Source: Qipengyuania aquimaris (GTDB lineage Bacteria > Pseudomonadota > Alphaproteobacteria > Sphingomonadales > Sphingomonadaceae). From it: 64,000 nucleotides of DNA. The notes below the pieces were generated by a model that saw only the letters and a program-made list of their open reading frames with translations, did no database searches and was not told the origin of the DNA. The position numbers and the translations under genes are program-made. This document shows, piece by piece, positions 54,859 to 62,948 of the stretch. Position 1 is the stretch's first letter; each line of letters starts with the position of its first letter. The stretch is from the NCBI RefSeq assembly GCF_009827445.1, contig NZ_WTYI01000001.1, positions 248,001 to 312,000 of the forward strand. Direction: 5' to 3'.

Positions 54859-56403
54859 TCAGTCCTCGTCCGCGCTTTCGTCGAGCATGGGGACATCGGC
54901 ATCGATCGCCGAAGGCCACCAGGGCTCTCCTTCCGACGCGTGCTGGAGCTGGCCAAGATAGCGCTTCGCCGCTCGCACCAGCCCGCCGCCATGCGGATCG
55001 GACGAGAGCGGGCGCAGGGTATTCATGGCGCGCGTAATCTGCCCATCGCCTGCATACATCAGGCCCAAACTCATCCCCAGGTTCTTGTCGAAGGGGGCCA
55101 GTTCGTATGCGCGCGCCAAGGCGTGCCGTGCGTTTTCGCTCGGCATTGCGCCGCGCTGGATGAAGCTGCGGTAGAAGTAGATCAGCGGGAGCGGATGGTC
55201 GTTCTCCAGCGCATTCAGCTGGCTGAACGGTATCATCGCCGCCTTGAACGCGGCATCTTCGTCATCGGCCTCTTCCGCCTTGCGGAATAGCGCATAGCCT
55301 TTTTGCACATAGGCATTCTTGCGCGATGCATCGAGTGTGATCGCAGCATCGGCGGCCGCAATGGCGGCATCGTCGTTGCCAGCATCAAACTCCGCTTCGG
55401 CCAGCGCTGTGAGCACGCCTGCGTCATCAGGATATTGCGCAGCGACAGCGCGCGCGTCTGCGACAACTGTCTGCGCCGTTTCGTCGTCGACCCCGCGCTG
55501 CGAACGCATGCGTACGCTCATGATGGCCTCTTCCCCTTCCGACAGCTTGCGAATGGAGACCGGGGCAATCTGGATCATGTCCGGCTGCAGGACGAAGTTC
55601 ATCATGCGTTTTTGCCTGAGGTAATTGTCGAGTTCGCGATCAAGCTCATCGAGATCGCCGAATACGGCGCGGCCGGCCTCGATGGAGGGCGTGCCGCGTG
55701 CGACCTGCAGCCAGTATTCACCCAGCTGGCCGCTGCGTTCGTCGCTGAAGGTGAGCATGTGATACAGTGCCCAGCTGCGACCGTAGAACGCGTCGTACCG
55801 GCCTCGACGCGTGCTTTCGTAAAGTTCCTGGTCGAGCAGTTGCTCAACCGTCACTTCGTCGGCGTGAGCCAATTCCATACCGCGATGCTGCGCCGGCCGC
55901 CCGATCTGGACTGTCCCGTTTCCGTTGAAACTCGCCGCAGCGAAAAATTCTGCCGCGCCTTCGCTCATCCAGCGCGGCATCGCGAAGCGGGTGGTGGAGA
56001 TCAGGAAGTGGTGCGCATATTCGTGCAGCAGGACGGTGGTCGAAAAGCTGGGATACCCTTTCTTGTTGCGGATATCCTGTACGAACGCCCGCGAAGCGCC
56101 TGCCCTCGGGACATAGAAACCGGCGATTGTCTTGCTCTCTGTGCCTGCCAGTTCGCGGATGTCGCGCTGGCCGCCGACCACGAAGATAACCACGCGGCTG
56201 GAAGGACTGGGGGCCTCCAATTGCTTGTTGAGCACGAACGCCATTGCCGAATGATAGCGTTCAAGGTTCTCCGCAAACCGGCGAATGTCCTTTTCCCTGT
56301 CATCGGCATAGATGACGAAATGCTCGCTCGATGCTTCGTACCAATCCGCGCGCGCAGGCGAGGAAAGCGCGAGAAGCGCCAGAATAGCGACCCAATACTT
56401 CAT
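54859..56403 (-). CDS. Exported HEXXH metallopeptidase-like protein with TPR region
   Basis: The 514-residue protein has a signal peptide (MKYWVAILALLALSSPARA) and an N-terminal domain of about 260 residues with the zinc motif HEYAHHFL near 127 and a third ligand candidate in WMSEGAAEFFAA near 145 (gluzincin-type glutamate). The C-terminal half is helical with TPR-like repeats (AALTALAEAEFDAGN.. and ALARAYELAPFDKNLGMSLGL). It is close to DUF1570-like families. It could be a periplasmic peptidase, but activity is unproven. Confidence 0.78.
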   Translation of the reverse strand: MKYWVAILALLALSSPARADWYEASSEHFVIYADDREKDIRRFAENLERYHSAMAFVLNKQLEAPSPSSRVVIFVVGGQRDIRELAGTESKTIAGFYVPRAGASRAFVQDIRNKKGYPSFSTTVLLHEYAHHFLISTTRFAMPRWMSEGAAEFFAAASFNGNGTVQIGRPAQHRGMELAHADEVTVEQLLDQELYESTRRGRYDAFYGRSWALYHMLTFSDERSGQLGEYWLQVARGTPSIEAGRAVFGDLDELDRELDNYLRQKRMMNFVLQPDMIQIAPVSIRKLSEGEEAIMSVRMRSQRGVDDETAQTVVADARAVAAQYPDDAGVLTALAEAEFDAGNDDAAIAAADAAITLDASRKNAYVQKGYALFRKAEEADDEDAAFKAAMIPFSQLNALENDHPLPLIYFYRSFIQRGAMPSENARHALARAYELAPFDKNLGMSLGLMYAGDGQITRAMNTLRPLSSDPHGGGLVRAAKRYLGQLQHASEGEPWWPSAIDADVPMLDESADED

Positions 56404-56586
56404 TTAGTCCCTCCAGTTGGGAGTGAAACTAATATATATACTTGTGAAGGCAACATCCCTTTCGAAGTTTCTCCGCAAAACACGTTGACTGCTGCATGAC
56501 AGCCGGCGCGAATAATTCAGTCGCGGACTAGGAAAATCGCGCCCGGCGGCGCAGGGTAGGAATTCGATTCGAAAGGGAGATTAGTT

Positions 56587-57063
56587 ATGAGCCTCGCCAG
56601 AATGCTTCAGGACAGCGGCGCGATTGCCAGCATGGCACGCGAGCTGAACATCGACGAGCAGACCGCCCGTACCGGTGCAGGTGCCCTGCTGCCGGCCATC
56701 GTCGCCGGCATGGGACGCACAACGGCCGGATCGTCGGGCCTCGGCGGGCTTGGCAGTATCATTGGCGGCCTCGGCGGTGGCGGCCTGCTGGAATCCGTCC
56801 TTGGTGGCGGTCCGACCGATACCGGCAAGGGTAACGACATCCTCGGCACGATCTTCGGCGGCAAGGAGACCAGCCGCGGTGTCGCCAGCGAAGTCTCGGC
56901 CATCACCGGGCTCGATGAAAACCTGCTCAAAAAGATGCTGCCGATCCTCGCGATGGCGGTCGCCGGTTACATGGCCAAACAGGCTGGTGGCGGCAGCGCC
57001 CAGCAGGGCGGCGGCCTTGGCGGTATTCTCGGCTCGATCGTCGGCGGACTTGCCGCGCGGTAA
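56587..57063 (+). CDS. DUF937 protein (YidB-like)
   Basis: The 158-residue protein has an N-terminal helical part (MLQDSGAIASMARELNIDEQTARTGAGALLPAIVAGM), long Gly-rich runs (GLGGLGSIIGGLGGGG), and a C-terminal LLKKMLPILAMAVAGYMAK. Both are the DUF937 signature. Two Gly-rich copies flank a helical repeat, suggesting an internal duplication of the domain. Function is unknown; related proteins are common in bacteria and may interact with membranes. It is preceded by a 183-base gap with AT-rich sequence near 56430-56440. Confidence 0.85.
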   Translation: MSLARMLQDSGAIASMARELNIDEQTARTGAGALLPAIVAGMGRTTAGSSGLGGLGSIIGGLGGGGLLESVLGGGPTDTGKGNDILGTIFGGKETSRGVASEVSAITGLDENLLKKMLPILAMAVAGYMAKQAGGGSAQQGGGLGGILGSIVGGLAAR

Positions 57064-57066
57064 CAC

Positions 57067-58698
57067 CTAGTCGGCGGGCTGTTTCCTCGACAGTCCGTCG
57101 ATATAGTTCCAGATGCGACTGACCACGACGGAGCCTTCGCCGACGGCACTGGCGACCCGTTTGACGGACCCGGCGCGTACATCGCCCACGGCAAAAATCC
57201 CGTCGGCGCTGGTTTCGTAAGGGGAACTGCGCCCGGCATCGTCTCCGGAAAGGACGAAGCCTTGCTCGTTGGTCTTGGCGAGGTCCGATAGCCATTGCGT
57301 ATTCGGCGCAGCGCCGATCATGATGAACAGGGCCCTGGTCGCGATCTCCTCATCGCCATCGGGGCCGCTGAGCGTCACGGCCTCGAGGTGATCCTCGCCA
57401 TGCAGCGCGCTTGCCTCGGTCTGGTAATGGATCGTGATCGCCGGGTCGGCCACGAGCCTGTCAGTCAGATATTTGGACATGCTGTCGGCAAGGCTGTCTC
57501 CGCGTACGACGATATGGACGTGGCGCGCGGTGCGGCTGAGATACATCGCTGCCTGCCCCGCCGAATTGCCACCGCCGATCACGACCGCTTCGGTGTTCGA
57601 ACAAAACCGCGCTTCCATATCGGTGGCTGCGTAGAAAATGCCCTTGCTCTCGAACTCGGCCAGCCGGTCGAGGGGGAGGCGGCGATACTGGACGCCGGTC
57701 GCGACCAGCACGGTTTTCGCGCACACCTGGTCGCAATCGTCGAGATCGGCGCAAAACGTGCCGTCCTCGCGGCGGACCAATCCGCAGACCTGGCGCGGCA
57801 TGGCGAAGCGCGTGCCGAACTTCATTGCCTGGATCTGTCCGCGATAGACGAGATCGGAGCCGCTGATACCGGTCGGGAAACCCATGTAGTTTTCGATGCG
57901 GCTGCTGGTGCCGGCCTGTCCGCCGATCGCTGTGTCTTCCACCACAAGTGCCTGCAGCCCTTCGCTTCCGGCATAGACTGCGGCTGCCACGCCCGCAGGT
58001 CCCGCGCCGACGATCAGCAGGTCGTAAACCGTCTCGCGGCAGACATCCATGTCGAGGCCGAGATATTGGGCCATCTTGCGCGGGCTTGGATCATCGATCA
58101 CCCGGTCCTGGCCGAGGATAACCGCCGGGCGGTGTTCAACGAGGCGACACGCTGCAAGCGCCTCGTCGTCATCGCCGTCGAGGTCCAGCGTCTGGAAGGG
58201 GACGCGGTTGCGGCTAAGAAAGCGTTCGACCGATTGCACGGCGGCATCCTGGTCGGCGCCGATCAGCTTGATCGCGCTGTTGTTGCCCTCGAACTGCTTG
58301 CGCCTGCGGGCAGCGAATACGCTCAGCACGTGGTCCGATAATTCCGGGATGCGCGACATGAGGTCCAGCATCTCCTCGCGCGGGACCTCGAGCGTGCGCG
58401 TGTCCTTCGCGGCGCGCATTGGCAACGTATGCGATCCCGCATTAAGGAAGGCGATCTCCCCCATGAACTGCGTCGGGCCGAGCGAGCTGTCCATCAGGCG
58501 GTCCCCGGAAAACGGATCGACGACCTCGATTTCCCCGTCGAGCACGTAGACGAAACGGTCCATCGCGTCGCCTGCCTCGGCCACCATAGCGCCCTTGTCG
58601 TAAGATCGCTCGGTGCCAAGTTCGCGCAGGCAGGCGACGTGATCGTCGGCCAGTGGAACGCGCGGCATCGTCTCCAGGTTTTCGCCGATCTGTTCCAT
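57067..58698 (-). CDS. Cyclic-nucleotide-domain/thioredoxin-reductase-like fusion without CxxC
   Basis: The 543-residue protein fuses three parts. Residues about 15-130 form a cyclic-nucleotide-binding beta-roll (FMGEIAFLNAG). Residues about 145-215 are a thioredoxin/glutaredoxin-like strand-helix region. Residues 225-540 are a TrxB-like flavoprotein with FAD motif GAGPAG at 231-236, NAD motif GGGNSAGQAA at 375-384 and the C-terminal GDVRAGS. Where thioredoxin reductases have the redox-active CxxC, this has AATD in IFYAATDMEARFC (355-366), so it cannot reduce thioredoxin the normal way. From memory the fused family shares this. The signal and substrate are unknown. Confidence 0.88.
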   Translation of the reverse strand: MEQIGENLETMPRVPLADDHVACLRELGTERSYDKGAMVAEAGDAMDRFVYVLDGEIEVVDPFSGDRLMDSSLGPTQFMGEIAFLNAGSHTLPMRAAKDTRTLEVPREEMLDLMSRIPELSDHVLSVFAARRRKQFEGNNSAIKLIGADQDAAVQSVERFLSRNRVPFQTLDLDGDDDEALAACRLVEHRPAVILGQDRVIDDPSPRKMAQYLGLDMDVCRETVYDLLIVGAGPAGVAAAVYAGSEGLQALVVEDTAIGGQAGTSSRIENYMGFPTGISGSDLVYRGQIQAMKFGTRFAMPRQVCGLVRREDGTFCADLDDCDQVCAKTVLVATGVQYRRLPLDRLAEFESKGIFYAATDMEARFCSNTEAVVIGGGNSAGQAAMYLSRTARHVHIVVRGDSLADSMSKYLTDRLVADPAITIHYQTEASALHGEDHLEAVTLSGPDGDEEIATRALFIMIGAAPNTQWLSDLAKTNEQGFVLSGDDAGRSSPYETSADGIFAVGDVRAGSVKRVASAVGEGSVVVSRIWNYIDGLSRKQPAD

Positions 58699-58722
58699 CA
58701 GGCCCTTCGTTCAACTCCGGAT

Positions 58723-60576
58723 CTAGGCGGAAGCGGACGCGATATAGCGCTCCACATTCCGCTCCAGCACATCCATCGGCACATTGCCGCCCAGGATCAC
58801 TGCATCGTTGAACGCCTTGAAGTCATATCGGCTCCCGAGTTCACTCTCTGCGCGCGAACGCTGGTCGACGATGCGGCTGTGGCCGAGCTTGTAGCCGGTC
58901 GCCTGACCGGGCCAACTGCAATAGCGATCGACCTCGCTTTCGACTTCGCCGCGCTTGCTACCATTACGTTCGACGAAGAACCGGACCGCACGTTCGCGGC
59001 TCCAGCCCTTGGCGTGAAGGCCGGTGTCTACCACCATACGGCACGCACGGAAGGCGAGGCTTTGCAGGTAACCGAGGCGGCCAACCGTAAATTCGTCGTA
59101 GGCGCCCAGTTCATCGGCCATTTGCTCGCCATAGAGCGCCCACCCTTCGCTGAACGGATTGAAGGCCAGGATCGAGCGGATGAGCGGCAGGCGATTGGAA
59201 TATTCGCCTTCCCAGACGTGGCCGGGGATCGTCTCGTGATAGGTGAGGTCGGCGAGGTCGTATTTGCGGTGCAAATCGGTGTCTCGCAGATTGATCCAGA
59301 AGCGGCCCGGGATGGAGCCGTCCTTGCTGCCGGCGCCGCCATAGGCGCCCGGCGCGCCAACTTCTTCGGCCGGCGGGATGCGCTTCACTTCCATGTTCGG
59401 GTCGACCAGCGTGTTGAAGGCACGCGGCATCTGGGCCTTGATCCAGTTCACCCGGTCCCAGATGAACTCCATGATCTCTTCGCGGCCGGGATCGCCTTCT
59501 GCGAACTTGTAGCGCGGGTCGTTGCCCAGTTCCTGCATCCGCTCGCCCACCGAACCGCTGGTATAGCCGATCTCGCGCAGGATCGGGTCCATGCGCGCAT
59601 GCAGCGCATCAAGTTCTTCGAGGCCCTGGTTGTGCACCTCGTCGGGGGTGAGCGTCGTGGTCGTGCTCGAACGCAGGGCCCAGGCGTAAAATTCCTCGCC
59701 GCGGGGGCGGGCGGAAATGCCCGGCGCATCGCTGGCGACGGCGCGTTCGGCGCGCAGTTCGGCAAGCTGGCGTTGGAGCGCCTCGGCAATCGGACCGGTT
59801 TCCAGTGTCAGCGCGCGGTTGGCGTGGCTTTCGGGCATGCCCTTGGCATTGAGCTTGGCGCGCAGATCGTCTGCGAAAAGCTCGCCCTTGCCGGCGCTGG
59901 CGATGGTCTGTTCCATCTGGCCGATCGCCTTGTCGAGCAGGAAGGCGGGCGGAACGACCCCCATCCCGCGCGCCGCGCGAATGCGGGCGAGTTCACCGTC
60001 GAAGACCGACGGCATCTGCTCCATGCGCTCGATATAGGCGTCGGCACCGTCGCCGTCCTCGACATTGTGGCTGGACTGCATGAAGCGCGGAAGCGCGAGA
60101 TATTCGCCCACGTTCTGGATGACGACATAGGGAGCGGTCCGCCAATTGCCGACCGGCGTATCGCCATAGGGCAAGGCAAAGCCGTCGAGCGCGAGTTCGT
60201 AGGCGCTTTCGACGACTTCGAGATTGGTCAGGTTTTCGCTGTCGAGGCCGTCACGCGGGAAGGCGCGGACGCGTTCGAGATCCTGCTTGAGGGTCGAGGC
60301 GTAGGCCTGTTGGCCCGCGGGCGACTGGTCTTCGAGCTTGCCGCGCAGGTGCGCGTATTGGCCGGTATCGACGCCAAGTCCTGTGGCGCGCTCCGGTTCA
60401 TGGCCGAGGAGGTTGTAGCCGACGACTTCCAGCAGGCGTTCGGCGCCGATGGCCTGGGCCGCCGAAATGCCTTCGGGCCGGGGGATCGCGGCGCATCCGC
60501 CGAGGGTGAGAGCGCTGGTCGCGCCAAGTCCTGCGATGAACCGGCGGCGGGTGGTTTCAAAGGTTTGGGTGGTCAT
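58723..60576 (-). CDS. Tat-exported DUF885 family protein (putative peptidase)
   Basis: The 617-residue protein starts with a twin-arginine signal (TTRRRFIAGLGATSALTLGGCAA) that ends in a possible lipobox, so it may be a Tat lipoprotein. The DUF885 domain has YHETIPGHVWEGE near 460 (HETxPGH zinc motif) and EGWALYGEQMADELG near 495 (third ligand Glu). The fold is that of M32-type carboxypeptidases. Members are annotated as predicted metallopeptidases. It probably acts in the periplasm; substrate is unknown. Confidence 0.88.
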   Translation of the reverse strand: MTTQTFETTRRRFIAGLGATSALTLGGCAAIPRPEGISAAQAIGAERLLEVVGYNLLGHEPERATGLGVDTGQYAHLRGKLEDQSPAGQQAYASTLKQDLERVRAFPRDGLDSENLTNLEVVESAYELALDGFALPYGDTPVGNWRTAPYVVIQNVGEYLALPRFMQSSHNVEDGDGADAYIERMEQMPSVFDGELARIRAARGMGVVPPAFLLDKAIGQMEQTIASAGKGELFADDLRAKLNAKGMPESHANRALTLETGPIAEALQRQLAELRAERAVASDAPGISARPRGEEFYAWALRSSTTTTLTPDEVHNQGLEELDALHARMDPILREIGYTSGSVGERMQELGNDPRYKFAEGDPGREEIMEFIWDRVNWIKAQMPRAFNTLVDPNMEVKRIPPAEEVGAPGAYGGAGSKDGSIPGRFWINLRDTDLHRKYDLADLTYHETIPGHVWEGEYSNRLPLIRSILAFNPFSEGWALYGEQMADELGAYDEFTVGRLGYLQSLAFRACRMVVDTGLHAKGWSRERAVRFFVERNGSKRGEVESEVDRYCSWPGQATGYKLGHSRIVDQRSRAESELGSRYDFKAFNDAVILGGNVPMDVLERNVERYIASASA

Positions 60577-60614
60577 GCGCGGCGGTTTGGGGCCGCCGCG
60601 CTCACCTTGTCAAA

Positions 60615-60980
60615 TCAATCGAGGAATTCGGGCGGGACGCGGCCGCCATTGGCCGACAATTCCTGCATGGTGCGGCGGTGCAGCCAGATGTTGTCTTCCG
60701 CTGTGCCGCTGTAATCGGCGCGGCCGAGTTCCTGCGCCAGCGCCTTGCGATTTTCATAGCTGGAATCGACATTGATGAGTTTCATCAGGTCGACGATGCT
60801 GGTGCGCCAGTTGAGGCGATCCGCACCCGGCATGGAATCGAGGCTGTTCTCGACATTGACCATGGGCACGCTCTGGTCCTGCTGCGGGGGTACGCCGGTA
60901 GGGGTGGTCGCGGGCGGCGCTTCCTGCGCCTTGGCTTCCTTGCCGAAAATCGCGTCCTTGATCTTGCTGAAAATTCCCAT
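60615..60980 (-). CDS. DUF3597 protein
   Basis: The 121-residue protein begins MGIFSKIKDAIFGK, with a Pro/Gln-rich spacer, and ends in a conserved domain with LNWRTSIVDLMKLINVDSSYENRKALAQELG. That matches DUF3597, known mostly from sphingomonads and relatives; an NMR structure is known from memory, but no function. ATG 60980 is the family start. It lies 38 bases downstream of the DUF885 gene start on the same strand. Confidence 0.85.
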   Translation of the reverse strand: MGIFSKIKDAIFGKEAKAQEAPPATTPTGVPPQQDQSVPMVNVENSLDSMPGADRLNWRTSIVDLMKLINVDSSYENRKALAQELGRADYSGTAEDNIWLHRRTMQELSANGGRVPPEFLD

Positions 60981-61098
60981 CGAGTTATCCCCTTTATAAG
61001 TTTTGAAGCAGCCAAACTGACTACACATTTGTTAAACGGTGAAGACGTCCTGACGTTCCGCCGCTAAACGCCGGATGAACCAATCGAATTTCGGGGAA

Positions 61099-61311
61099 AT
61101 GATGCTAGACACAGTTCTATCGCTAACAGTCCTTGCTGCGGCCCTGCTGGTCTTCGGCGCGTGGATGCTGTGGAAGCGGACCGGTAATCTCAAGAACGCG
61201 GGCCTGATGGTGCTGTTGGCGATTATCGCCGTCGTCAACGTGATGATCTGGACGGTGCCCACCGCAGACGGAGAAGCCCCGCTCGACAAGGTCGAACGGG
61301 GCTCTCGCTGA
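61099..61311 (+). CDS. Small two-span membrane protein
   Basis: The 70-residue protein has two hydrophobic segments (LSLTVLAAALLVFGAWML and AGLMVLLAIIAVVNVMIW) separated by a short positive loop (WKRTGNLK), followed by an acidic/basic tail. GGGG precedes two adjacent ATG codons (61099 and 61102), and a third ATG at 61075 is in frame, so the exact start is open. No family recognised. Its end contains an imperfect hairpin (GCCCCGcTCGAC/GTCGAaCGGGGC), perhaps part of a convergent terminator. Confidence 0.6.
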   Translation: MMLDTVLSLTVLAAALLVFGAWMLWKRTGNLKNAGLMVLLAIIAVVNVMIWTVPTADGEAPLDKVERGSR

Positions 61312-61336
61312 CGCTGCCCGATCGGGAGGCTCAGTC
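61311..61336. terminator. Inverted repeat in the gap before the TonB stop
   Basis: GCTGCCCGA starts just after the end of the small membrane gene and pairs with TCGGGCAGC nested over the TonB stop, giving a nine-base stem around a 13-base loop. It serves the convergent pair of genes. There is no T run, so it is a weak terminator candidate; the boundaries are approximate within a few bases. Confidence 0.4.
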
Positions 61337-62002
61337 GGGCAGCTGCCAGAGGACGGAGCCGGTATAGCTTCCCGCGACCGGCTCGCCCGAACGACCGCGG
61401 GCGGGCTCGAACTTCGCGCGTTTCTGGACCAGCACGCAGGTTGCGGCATCGAGTTCGGAATGACCGGTGGAGCGGGTCAACTGGCAACCCGTAACATTGC
61501 CGGTCGCCGAGATATCGAGCTTGAACGTGGCGGTGCCGGTCAAATCGCGGCGCGCCCAGCTCGACTTGTAGTCGCGGTCGCTTAGCCAGCGGCCCGGGTC
61601 GTTGCGCGGCTTGGCGCCGACCGGATCGAAGCCGCTCGGCGTGGGCGAGGGCACCGGATCGAGCTTGGTCGGGCCGGGCTTCGGCATGGGCTGCGGCGGC
61701 AGAATCAGCTCGGTCGTCGGGATGACCGGCTTGATGTCCGACAGCGACAGGTCGGGCTGCGGCACCGTGATGGGCGGGGTCGTGGCGACCTCCGGCACGG
61801 CATCGGTGGCCGGTTCGGGCGGAGGCGGGGCCGGAGGCGGCGGATCGGTCTTTACGTTGATCGCCGTGACGATGTCATCCTTCTCGATAATGCCTGCCGT
61901 GACGGTCAGGCCGGTAATGACGGCGAAACCGATGGCGGCCTGCACGCCGATGGCGGCAACCATGCCGGCCGGCGATGCCTTCCTGCTATCTGCATAAGCC
62001 AT
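61331..62002 (-). CDS. TonB family energy-transducing protein
   Basis: The 223-residue protein has one N-terminal membrane anchor (GMVAAIGVQAAIGFAVITGLTV), a Pro-rich periplasmic spacer (PPPPAPPPPEP then many Pro-Lys/Thr), and a C-terminal TonB fold from about 140: the TATFKLDISATGNVTGCQLTRSTGHSELDAATC segment matches the beta-alpha-beta core. It couples the proton motive force to outer-membrane receptors. No exbB or exbD is next to it. AGGAG precedes ATG, and a 20-bp dyad lies just upstream. Confidence 0.88.
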   Translation of the reverse strand: MAYADSRKASPAGMVAAIGVQAAIGFAVITGLTVTAGIIEKDDIVTAINVKTDPPPPAPPPPEPATDAVPEVATTPPITVPQPDLSLSDIKPVIPTTELILPPQPMPKPGPTKLDPVPSPTPSGFDPVGAKPRNDPGRWLSDRDYKSSWARRDLTGTATFKLDISATGNVTGCQLTRSTGHSELDAATCVLVQKRAKFEPARGRSGEPVAGSYTGSVLWQLPD

Positions 62003-62030
62003 AGTCTTTCCTCTCCTTGCGACTCCAATC

Positions 62031-62050
62031 TGCAATGTTACAACATTACA
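62031..62050. promoter_or_regulatory. 20-bp dyad upstream of tonB
   Basis: TGCAATGTTA and CAACATTACA are inverted halves, 18 of 20 positions symmetric, and the inner AATGTT-AC-AACATT (62034-62047) is perfect. It lies 28 bases upstream of the tonB start on the minus strand, where a promoter would be. This is a strong repressor-site candidate. A Fur-type site would look different (GATAATnATTATC), so the regulator is probably not Fur. Confidence 0.65.
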
Positions 62051-62134
62051 CCAAAAAGGCAAGGCGCACGGATTCGGAGCCCAAGGCGAGGGGACCCGCG
62101 CGGTCGGGAAAGGTATGAATTTTCAGACGATTGA

Positions 62135-62156
62135 GGGCGCCAAACGAATGGCGCCC
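62135..62156 (-). terminator. Hairpin downstream of the alpha/beta hydrolase gene
   Basis: GGGCGCCA (62135-62142) and TGGCGCCC (62149-62156) form a perfect eight-base stem around AACGAA. It follows the minus-strand hydrolase stop by nine bases. The following minus-strand bases (TCAATCGTCTGAAAATT) are only moderately T-rich, so termination may be partial. Confidence 0.55.
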
Positions 62157-62165
62157 GTCACCGGA

Positions 62166-62822
62166 TCACTTGATCGGGCAGCTCGGATCGAGGCGGAAGT
62201 CGAGGTAGTTGTCGACCGACTTCATCAGCTCTTCTTGCTCGTTCTCGAAGAAGTGGTTCGCACGCGGGATTTCTTCGTGGTGCACGGTGATGTGCTTTTG
62301 CGTGCGCAGCTTTTCGACGAGCTTGGTGACCGCGCCCGGCTGTACGACCGTGTCCTGCGCGCCGTGGATGAAGATGCCGCTGGCGGGGCAGGGTGCCAGG
62401 AACGAGAAATCATACATGCTGGCAGGAGCACCGATGCTGATCCAGCCGCGGATTTCCGGGCGGCGCATGAGCAGCTGCATGCCGATCAGCGAGCCGAAGC
62501 TTACGCCTGCAACCCAGGTGACCGATGCATCGGGATGGACCTGCTGCACCCAGTCGAGCGCGCTCGCCGCATCGGACAATTCGCCGATGCCGTTGTCGAA
62601 GCTGCCCTGGCTGCGGCCGACGCCGCGGAAATTGAAGCGCAGGGTGGCAAAGCCGCGATTGACGAAGGTCTTGTAGAGCCGCTGCGTGATCTGCTCGTTC
62701 ATGGTGCCGCCGCCCTGCGGGTGCGGGTGGAGGATCATCGCCACGGGCGCGCGCGGACGCGGTGCGGGAGAGAAACGGCCTTCGAGGCGGCCTTCGGGGC
62801 CGGGAAAGATCACGGTCGGCAT
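62166..62822 (-). CDS. Alpha/beta hydrolase (dienelactone-hydrolase-like)
   Basis: The 218-residue protein from MPTVIFPGPEG has MILHPHPQGGGTMNE near 29-43 (oxyanion strand), the nucleophile elbow WVAGVSFGSLIG near 105 (GVSFGS with serine) and the catalytic histidine in PRANHFFE near 193; an aspartate lies in IFIHGAQDTVV near 170. Short COG2945-type hydrolases of this kind are poorly characterised. It is divergent from the cysteine desulfurase gene. Confidence 0.88.
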   Translation of the reverse strand: MPTVIFPGPEGRLEGRFSPAPRPRAPVAMILHPHPQGGGTMNEQITQRLYKTFVNRGFATLRFNFRGVGRSQGSFDNGIGELSDAASALDWVQQVHPDASVTWVAGVSFGSLIGMQLLMRRPEIRGWISIGAPASMYDFSFLAPCPASGIFIHGAQDTVVQPGAVTKLVEKLRTQKHITVHHEEIPRANHFFENEQEELMKSVDNYLDFRLDPSCPIK

Positions 62823-62948
62823 GGGGAGGTGTACCCTGTCGGAAATTTTCGATGGCGCAGGCCGGATATGGCTTGCGCGAGGTTGCGCGCTATATAGGGT
62901 TTCGCTGCGAAATCGCAATTATATTGAGCACGTCCCGTCAAGACACGA

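Noticed and set aside
58429-60714. A 761-codon plus-strand open frame across the DUF885 and reductase genes
   Set aside because: It is antisense to two well-supported genes and carries no recognisable domain or signal; it is a shadow of GC-rich codon use.
62937-62939. GTC as a start codon of the cysteine desulfurase
   Set aside because: GTC is not known as a bacterial start. It was noted only because a one-base change would make GTG there.
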